DNA from: Paracentrotus lividus
Lineage: Eukaryota > Echinodermata > Echinoidea > Camarodonta > Echinidae
Direction of reading: 5' to 3'
Length of the DNA: 64,000 nt
NCBI GenBank assembly: GCA_940671915.1
Contig: CALNVZ010003434.1
Coordinates: 24,957,558-25,021,557, forward strand
The translations under genes were made by a program, and so were the position numbers. Shown piece after piece: positions 12,301 through 23,200 of this stretch. Under the pieces are notes generated by a model. The model made no database searches, was not told where the DNA came from, and worked only from the letters and a program-made list of their open reading frames with translations. The first letter of the stretch is position 1, and every line of letters begins with the position of its first letter.

Positions 12301-15300
12301 CCCCCCCCCAATTTTTTAAAAATGTAACAATTTTAGAGCAATACAATGTTTATGGTAGTTACAATTAGTGCATAGGTCATTTGTGAAAGTGAATATTCTA
12401 AACTGAACAAAGATGTATTTCTTCATATTTCAAAACCATGTTGATATTTGAGGGTTCTTTCTAAAATTGCTGTTTCAATAACTTGCTTTTGATTTGAAAA
12501 AGGGGTGGGTTTAGCTTCAAATATACAGAGCTAAGCAAAGGTTGATTCATGCAATGTTATAGCCATGATCCAGACTTTTCACACAACCCATTGACAACAC
12601 CTCTCCTCTGCCTCTTAAAACTCAACTACCTAATGGCATGCATAGCTTACAGTGTCTTATATCAAATGAATCGGCCAATATACACCCGTCCACTTGCAAC
12701 TATTTCTTGCTCTACTGACTTTGATTTTGTGATATATTACATAAATCATGCGTATCAGGAAACCTACTCTCTGCACAATTACCCCCTGGGTGGTGTTTCA
12801 CCAAGTCGATCATAATTTAGGAACAACTATACGAACCACTGGTGATCAGTTCTCATGCTAAATTATTGAGAATGGGATTTGTATGGCACCTAAGAACATG
12901 TTACTCACCCGTCCACTTGCAACGATTTCTTGTTGTAGCGACTTTGACTTGGTGATGAGTTCTTTGATGCAGATCATGAGTTGTGTACAGGAATCTAAGA
13001 TCCTTTCATTCACCTCCAGCTTCACACCGGTATCAGCTTCTCTTGACCTCTTCAGCATCTCCTGTAAATGGAAAGATTAGAATGGTCAGAATTGTGGTAA
13101 CCAAGATTTGTACTTTTATCTCTAATAACATGATTTCTTGCAGTGATCCTTTCAAGTTGCATGCTGTTATTAATGAAACAATATACCTTCCTCCTCCACA
13201 TGCAATATTCATATGATAATATATCAAAATATATAATTTTTATAGAATTTGTTACCAGGATGTTCCATATATTTTTCCTCCACCATCATCATACCCATAT
13301 GCCCCTTCATCATCATTATCATCATCGTCATCATCATTATCATCGTCATCATCATTCTCATCATCACCACTACCTCCACCACCACCACCACCAACACCAA
13401 CACCAACACCACCACCACATCATCAACATCATCCCTATCCTCTCTCTTTACCTCTATCCTATCAACGAGGTCTGTTGTTAACTGCATCTAAGCCTCCACA
13501 AGGTCACCTACCTCTTCATTGTATAATCATCACCACCATCACAATAACAATCACCACCACCACCACCACCACCACAATAATCATCATCATCATCACCACC
13601 ACCACCACCACCAACTCCATCACCATAATCATCATCACCACCATCACCACCACCATCACTAACACCAACACCACCACCATGATCATGATCATCATCATTA
13701 TAATCACTACCATCATCACCATCATCATCATCATCATCATCATCATCCTCCTCCTCATCATCACCACCACCACCAACATCATCATCATCATCATCAACAT
13801 ACACTATCTTTACCTCTATCCTGTTAGCAGCTTGATCAACAAGGTCTGTTGTTGACTGCATCTCAGCCTCCACAAGGTCGCCAATCTCTTCCGTCGTACT
13901 CGTCTCCTCCGATATCAACTCCTAGAAATTGATAACAAGAAGGAACATGTGAGTTGGTCTAATGATTACCTCTCTTACTCTCTTTCTCTCTCCATCTCAT
14001 TCTTAAAGGGGACCAATACCCGAGGAAATAGTCATTTTTATAAGAAAGAGCACTATCAGAGGGGCATTTAAAAAAAAGTTTCATCAAAATCGGTTATAAA
14101 ATAAGAAAGTTATGGAAGTTTGAAAAGTCTCGTTTTACCTTCTATGGGGATCCTCAAACTGGCAACATCGGCTTCAAAATGGCCGATTTTATGGACAACT
14201 CTCCATTGGTTTTGTACACAAATTTTCAGATTTTCCCCATTTTCTTTCAAAATATGTCTTACCTCCTTCTGAGCTCAACATATGTTGTGTGAAATATATT
14301 TTCCCATGACATATTTTGAGCTCAGAAGTAAATAAGACATATTTTGAAAGAAAACGGGGAAAATCTGAAAATTTGTGTACAAAACCAATGGAGAGTTGTC
14401 CATAAAATCGGCCATTTTGAAGCCCATGTTGCCAATTTGAGGATCCCCATAGAAGGTAAAACGAGACTTTTCAAACTTCCATAACTTTCTTATTTTATAA
14501 CCGATTTTGATGAAACTTTTTTTAAATTGCTCCTCTCATTATGCTCTTTCCTATGAAAGTGATTATTTCCTTGGGTATTGGTTTCCTTTAAATATGACTC
14601 AGAAAATTTGTACTGGAAAAGATAATTTGTAATCAGAGATTTTTTAAAATATTAACAAACATGTATATTCTCAAAATGACCAAATGAATGTTCACATGCT
14701 CTGCATAAGGGCACTGGCACAAATTTTCAAGAAAATGTCCCTTCTTTCGCTGCATAATGAGGGATATATAAAACTTCACATAGCGTATTTATTATTGTTA
14801 ATTTGTATGTTGTATGAATTGTAACATGTATGTGGGGGAAAAAAACAAAACAATCTGAAGTGCCTTTTTCTTGATATGTACATAAAAATACCATTATGAA
14901 ACCCCAATAACCAAATGTCCTGTTGATGGTAAACCCAATATTTCTTACCTGCGTTAGTTGTGAGATAGCTCTAAGCTTTTCCCTCAGATCATCTTCACTC
15001 TGATTGAATGTTTGTGGATTCTCTTCCTTTAATGATTGAAGGACAGTCAAGGCACTGTTGCATGTGGCATGGCAATTTAATGATAGTCCTGTCAAAAGAA
15101 ACAAATACAGAATTGACATGAGCAGATATCAACAAGCTTTGAAGTGCAGATCACAATTTAAAGCATGCTATTTCATCAGGTATAGCACCATAGTCTAGTG
15201 GTTGACTGAGAAAGCAAAGGTCGTGGGTTCGATCCCTGGTATGGCACTGACGTCCCTTTTTTCTACATGCTTCTAACAACCCCGGTGTAAATGAGTACCC

Positions 15301-18300
15301 AGAAAGATGTGACCATCATTGTGGTTTGATCAGCACTGTGCACACCAATTTTAATGGTGCCTGGCAGGAATGCTCCTCAGAGGGTGGTGAATATGCACAT
15401 CTTATGTAAAGGCAAGCCTGAATCCGATGACCAAGGTAATAATCTGTCTGTAAACTGCTTAGAGACGTAGTTGAACTATGTATTAGGCGCCATAGAGTAC
15501 CGAAGGGTTGACGTCATAATCGCCCGTCGTCTCAGTTACTGGTTCTAAACAAAAAAGCCTGTGCATGAGGTTTAGCCTTAATGTGGTCCAGCAATGGGCT
15601 AGACTCGGGCAGATACACAAACAGGTTTTGGTGCGATCATGTTGCTATTGTTCAACACAAGATTGTTTAGAACCAGCAACCATAACAACACCACCGTTAT
15701 GACATCACACTTTGGTACTCTATATAAATCCAGAATATTACTATTATTATTGTGGCACTAGTCTAACATTCAAGCCTGTGAATAGCTGGCTACATCCTAA
15801 ACAAACAGCGAACAGTAACACTTGATATACTCACTTTCTCCAACATGTACAGGAGCAAGATTTGAGGTGGCTTTACCCTGCAGTAAGTATTCACCAAGCG
15901 AGTGAGAAAATGAGGCGATGGAACCAATTAATCCTCCAAATTCTGTAAAGAAAGAATATGAATTCATTGTTCAAAAGGAATTGATAGCACATACATGAAC
16001 AGCATTTCAAATTTGTGTTGTACTAAGATAGCACAGGACCAATTGGATAGGTTCTAAACAGAAACTGTATTTCTTTCCTGGCAATATCTCCTAACAATCT
16101 TTGTTCTTTTACTTACTACAAACATCATTAATATGATTATCATCATCATCAACATTATCATCCCCATCACCATCACCACTGCCACAAACACTACCACCAT
16201 CATCATCATCAATATCGTCGTCATCATCATCATCCTCCTCCTCCTCCTCATTATCTTCATCATCATTATCATCAACTGTATCTTCATCATTATTATCAGC
16301 TCCAAATCATCATCAGTATCATCTTCATCAATATCATCATCATAATCATCACCATCATTCTAATCCTTGTCATCATGATGACCATCTTCATCATCACCAT
16401 AATTATCATCATCACCATCATCATTATTACCAACACCACCACCACCATCATCATCCACATGATTTTTATCCTCTTCATCAATATCATCTTCATCATCATC
16501 ACTATCATCATCCTCAGAAACGACGTTATCTTCTTCATCATCATTGCCATTATCAACAAAATTATCATCATTATCAATATCATCATCATCATCATCATTG
16601 TCATAAACAAACAACATCATTATCTTAACAGATTGAATACTGACCGTTGCTGTTTTGCTGATATGAGTTGAAGCATCTATCAAGGTTATTCACACATTCA
16701 TCTGCTGAGGGCGCTCTACTCAGGAGATATTCTGTGTCAATAAAAAAATGAAGTGCAAATTTGTTTGTAAGATCTTTGGACACAATATAGGTCTATTAAT
16801 GCTTTTGTTTAAAAGTTGTACTCCAGATCTAGTTGCAGATGTCGCACTGACCAGTAATTCGAAGGGTTGAAAATAGACGATTCCATTTATGGTTGTATAC
16901 CTGTTTCTAGTGAAGCCTTAACCGTGACAAGTACAGAATCTGTATAATCACATATCAAAACGGGACCCATACAGTGTGCAACAAACATCTGTCTTGTTTG
17001 TTTGTTTGTTGTTTTTTTGTCTGCTTCAAGCGAAATTTTTCAAAACAACTGATTTTGAACATTATACAGGCCCCCTAGACCTGAGAGTCAAATGGACAAA
17101 ATGTTTGGAGTGTGGTTTTCTTCTTGTCGTAGAGTGTGAATAAGAGGTTTTAGCATTACTTGTAAAGGGAGTGAAATTGATTTATTATTCTAACCTGGTG
17201 TACACGTAGCTGAAGCAAACTGAGGATCATCCATCTGTTGCATGATAAGTCTCAATGTCTCCTCCGCCCCCTCTACAGCTTTGGCTATAAAAACAATATG
17301 AATCAAACAAACAAATAAACATACATATCAATAAAGAATATGTTAGAGAGAATTGGCTAAAATTTTATCATATATGTATACATGTAAATTTTAACAACGA
17401 AAGAAACTGACCAGAAATATATAACATGAAAAAAAAATTAACAAAGAAAATGGGGTTCCATTAGCATTTGATTCTGATTACTAGTCAGTCACTCTACCAA
17501 CTGAGCTATGGCAAACCCATGTCTATATTTGTCCCTGAAAACTGTTAACTTTTCAACGCTCGTGTGGTCAGAAGCTATTGAAACATATATATGTATATAA
17601 ATATATTCCTTTGTCATTAGAACACCATTTCTTTTGATACTAGTTTCCTTATTCATTGCTAGAACTACAAATTATCTGACTATTTTTCTCACCAAGCAAT
17701 GCTTTCCTCTGTTCCTCCATTTGTCTCTTGAGTTGAGCCTCCCTGCTCGCTGTCTGGGCTATGGACATTTGTAACTTCTCAACGGTCTTCTCCGCAGAGT
17801 CCCTTGCATGTAATATCTCTTCAGAGCTTCTAGAAACAGTGGTAAGCTGCTTGCTAGCTTCAGCGTTCTGGAAATGAAGTGATACATCAAGAGTTTATTA
17901 AATAATGGAATAACTGCAAGTAATATCAATGATAGAAAATATAAATATAAAGAATAGTCCAAGCTATGGACATTTGTAACTTCTCTACTGTCTTTTCAGC
18001 CGAATCTCTAGCCTGTAATATCTCTTCAGAGCTCTTGGATGCAGTCGTCAACTGCTTGCTGGCTTCAGCCTTCTGGTAAAGGAGTAGTCATATAATGAGA
18101 GTAAAGATAATATACTGAGCAATAGACATTTGTATATTTTCAACAGTTTTCTCAGTCGAATCTCTCGCCTATAATATTTCTTCAAAGCTCTTGGACACAG
18201 TCGTAAGCTGCTTGCTAGCTTCAGCGTTCTGGAAAAGAAGTGATATATTAAGAGTTTATTAAATAATGGTACAACTAGTAGTATAATGATAGTAATTTTT

Positions 18301-20191
18301 CAACAGTCTTTTCAGCCGAATCCCTAGCCTATAATATCTCTTCAGAACTCTTGGTTACTGTCGTAAGCTGCTTGCTGGCTTCAGCATTCTAAGAAGAAAA
18401 AAAATGAAAAAAAAATGGTGTAATTAGTAATGATGAAAGTGGTAAAGATAAACTGAGCTATGGACCACTGTTTGCTAGCTTCAGCATTCTATAAAAGAGA
18501 CAATGGTACAATTAATAGCGATGATAGTGGTAAAGATAATAGTCTGCACTATGGACATTTGTAACTCCTCAACTGTCTTAGCAGAGTCCCTCATAAGTAA
18601 TATCTCTTCAGAACTCTTCGATACAGTTGTACGCTACTTCCTAGCTTCAGCATTCTACAAAAGAGATAATGGTATAATCAATAGTAGTGATAGTGGTAAA
18701 GATAATAGTCTGCGCTATGGACTTTTTAAACTCCTCAACTGTCTTGGCAGAGTCCCTCACAAGTAATATCTCTTCAGAGCTCTTAGATACAGTTGTAAGT
18801 TGTTTGCTGGCTTCAGCTTTCTGGGTTAGAATTGAGAAATTTTGACAATGAAAGATAGAATTAGAAGTAACCTGTATTCAATGACATTTCGTTGATGGAA
18901 ATTACAAATTGCATCAAAAAATGATAGCTCGCCCACGTAAATAGTGTTCAATAAATATTCTTTACATTGCCAATTTAGAGGTTTCAATGATTGTTTCCAC
19001 CCAAACAGTTAATAATGAAAATAATAATAATAATAATAAACTGGTTCTTATATAGCGCATAATCAATTAAAACTGCTGTATGAGCTATCCATACAGCTCT
19101 CCATTATTACACTGCAATGAAAATAGATAAGTCTTTAGGTGTCTTTTAAATGATTCAACTGATTTGATAGACCATAGATAGGCGGGCAAACTATTCCATA
19201 ACTTTGGACCACAAAAATCGAAGCTGGCTTCCCCCCTTTTTAAAACAACTCTTGGAATGTATAAAATTGAAGTATCTTCACTAGAACAAGTCTATTCAAG
19301 AATGGTGCCCTTTTTATTTTATATTCTTAAAAACACAGAAATATGTAACATAGTAGAACTCACCACTCTGATAAGGCCTAGATGTTCCTCTCGCAGTTTA
19401 TTGTAGACATCTTTCATCTTCTTGAATCTCTCTTCATTGACCTTTGATCTCCCTGTGATAGGTAAATATATACACAATCAATCAATTGACAGTACACAAA
19501 TGATACATGCCAATTAAGTTTGAAAGTAATCATCTACACAATCAATGAATACACTGCAGCCAGTACAGAAGTGAAAAATGCAAAGTGAGTTTGCTGTAAA
19601 CTCCATATCAGAATAGGGGGAAAAAAGAAACTAGCAATTTAATTTAGACATTTAAGTTTCAAATGAATCATACAGTTCACTGTATATGCATAACTCTTTT
19701 TAATTGCATTGGGAGTGAAACGAAAAACTGAACTTTCACCTTACGCATTTAGTATTTCACGTTTTGTTTGCTTTCATTAAAAAAAAATATGATAGTATCA
19801 GTTTCATTTATTCTAGGACGCACTGTCAAATCTATACAAATTCATGGTTAGCTTGTGTATATACAGTGTACCAAAACTACAGCTAAAAAAAACTTCTAGA
19901 TTTGCTCATATGACACCACAAATTTGTGACAACACTCAGTTTACTTGATTCTGTAAGAACACTTCTTGAATCATTATGGACCTAATGGCAAAGTAGGCCT
20001 GTGCTAAACAAGTTGTCTAATAAAGTATACTCCAACTACATTACCATAACTCTAATCAACCCATCAAGATATCATTCATGCTATACATCTACTCACTTTC
20101 AGCATCAATTAACTTCTCTTCTGAGACCATGAGGGCAGCAGATTCAAGTTCTTTTACTTTGTCCCGTAACGTTTCATTTTCCTGAAAAATG

Positions 20192-20241
<50 letters not shown>

Positions 20242-23200
20242 CATTTAAGAGTACATTCAACCGTTTTCTACAAAACAGGATAAATAATGTAACACCTATC
20301 CCCAAACTGAGCCTGAAAGACAAACCCCACAATCTCAATCCCTTATCTTTAATATGAGTACTAGTTCCTATGACAACTACATGTACTTTATCGGTCAAAT
20401 ACATGTACCCGCTTGACAATTATTTGTACCCCCCTTAGAATAACTACCCGGTACTCCAGGGACAAACACCCACCTTCTTCAAATGCAACTATTAAGAAAT
20501 CAATTCTCAAGACAGGACCATGTCCTTGGACAATTACCCCCGGGGTTATTGTCAGGGGGGCAGTTATGCTGGAAGAGGAGAATAATTGCCCAAGGGAGGT
20601 TGTCCAGGGGCTGGTGTCCACGTGTCATGAAGGTAGTTATACAGGAATTAGTTGTCCTAAAATGCCTCATCTAATAATAGTAATAGTGGTAGTATAATTA
20701 GTGATGTAATTGGTTACATTGGTGTCACATATTGTGCAGCATTTTGATATGTTGAACAATTGAGAATCCTATGTTGAAGTGCATGAGGGGGTGTGTCACT
20801 TGGCTGCTTCTATTTGCCCATTATAAGGGTATGAGCACAAGCTAATATGGATACGCGCAGGAAGGATATAAGTACAAGAAATAAAATTGAAGGCAATCAA
20901 TTATTCATAGGGATATGCCAAAGATCGAAGGGTCTAATGCAACATTACTGGACTATATAAACTCCATATACTAAATCATCCCTCGTGCAGGTCCATTTCG
21001 CATTAGCCTAGAGCCGCGGTGAAACAAACATTCACTCAGGAAAATTTAGTATCTGTTGAGCATATAATCCAGTATATTGCATGCTGGAACATGCAATATT
21101 TACCTCACACTGTGTCTCCACCACAGTCCGATGTTCATTCATCTCCTGTTCCATCTCCATGAGTCGTCTCTTCAATTCTTCAATGATTCTCTGATCTTCT
21201 CTCTTTGTCCTATCAAGCTCAAACTTGAGTTGGTTCACTTCTTCCCTCAGCTGTTCAATAATCCAATCTCTAAATACAATCAAAATCAAACCAAATCAAT
21301 ATCTATTTGCTTTAATTCAACCTCGAGGGTTCAATGATTCTCTGATCTTCTCTCCAACTCAAATTCAAACTTTTGTTAGTTCATTCACTCCCTTATCTGC
21401 TCCACCTAATCTCTAATAGAATCAAACTCAAACTAAAGCAATTCATTACCTCTTTGTCTTAATTTCAATCTCAAATGCTCAATGATTTTCTCAAACTCAA
21501 AACTTAAAATTTCACACTCAATGTTCAATGATACTCTCAATCTCAAACTAAAAATTGAGTTGGTTCACATCCTACCTTAGCTGCTTGAGCCAATTTATGA
21601 TAGAATCAAAAATTAAACCAAATCAAAGCAATATCTCTGTGTTTATATTCTAAGCCTCACATGGTCAAGGATTCCCTCAAAACTCAAATTTGAGTTGGTT
21701 CTTTTCCTACCATGACAGTGTGACAGATATATACCAATGTGGTAAATTCCCATTTGGTCTTAACCCACTTTGGCTAATAACCATTTGGTCTCTTTCTACA
21801 GGATCTAATTCAATTTTGTTTATAAGTGGTTCATCTAATTACCTTTTGGTCTAATTGCCACTTTGCCTATTTTTACATTTTGTCTAATTCCCATTTCATC
21901 TAATGTCCACTTGGTCTAACCTCACATCAATTCCTTTGACAACTGCCAACAGAAGAAATATTAATTTGATTATTACAGAAATTGGCAATTAATTGGTAAT
22001 ATAACAGAGTGAGATTTAGACCAATTATGTATTGGACCAAGGGGAAATTAGACCGGATTGTCTGTAAACCAAATGGCCCGAATTCACAAACGTGGTTTAG
22101 TTAGTCCATGGTCTAAATCAGGTGGTTTGTGAATACCAAAATTTAGACCATGGTCTAAATCCGTGGTTTAAACAATTGATTTAGACCATGGACTAACTAA
22201 ACCACGTTTGTGAATTCGGGCCAATGGGTTTAGCCAATGTGGTATTAGACAATCAGAGGATTGGGCCAACTGCCGTTAGACCAAGTGGATATAGAATTGC
22301 CTTACCTTTCATCAGGACCACTCTGCTGTACCTGCTGTTGTTGTTGGAATTGTCCATTTTGTTGCGGGGGTGGAGATGACATGAGGTCTACTAACATAGT
22401 GCTGTGTGCAATGGGTTCCTCAAATCTCTCTATCACTGGTTCCTCAATAGATGCTTCACTAGGGGGCTGTAAAGCAACATGATTAAAATCAATTCTGGTT
22501 GTTGAAATTGAGTTTATCAAATCAGATCTACTTGATGTTCAGTAAAAATGTAGTGTTTGCTGAAGTAATCACAAAACATATTACCTGATTTTACAGGTGC
22601 TCACAATAAAGGAGTCCTACCATATACCCTTTTATCTCGATTAGGTGTAGCATTAAGATAATTGCCTTGCTCAAGGAGATTAGTGTCAGTACCAGTGATC
22701 GAAACCACAACTCTTACTTCCGAAGTCATGTTATACAACCACTAGACTATGACACTTTAGACAGTTATATTGTGTTAATATATTTCAGAGTGACAAACCA
22801 CTATTACAATGATTGGAAAAAATATCAAAACCTACCGGTGGACTATCTCTGCCACTAGCTCCATCGTTCATAGACTCATTGAGGGCAAGCATGACAGCTG
22901 GACTAATGTATGTGTCTTGGTTCATAGCAGCTACAAAGAAATTCGGTGATTCCTGAAAAAAATACAAAAGTACATTATTGGTTTAGGTGATGGGATGAAC
23001 TATTACTTTCAAGAGCGATCTGGATATAGCTTTATTTCTGAAGATCATCAAAGAAGTTTTTGTTTGTCTCATCATCTGTAATGTGGAAAATAACATTGAA
23101 GATGGTAGATGAAAGATAACATTGAATGCCAAACACTAATATAACTTGTAGCTGTGTCACAGTCCATTACATACATGTAGGTACCAGTAAGTGTTCTACA

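Noticed and set aside
13143-13918. Several overlapping open frames rich in H, D, T, I or M
   Set aside because: They are readings of CAT/CAC microsatellites on both strands; only 13814-13921 is a real exon.
16054-16683. Long D-, M- and I-rich open frames
   Set aside because: Low-complexity translations of an ATC microsatellite; the true exon is 16645-16731.
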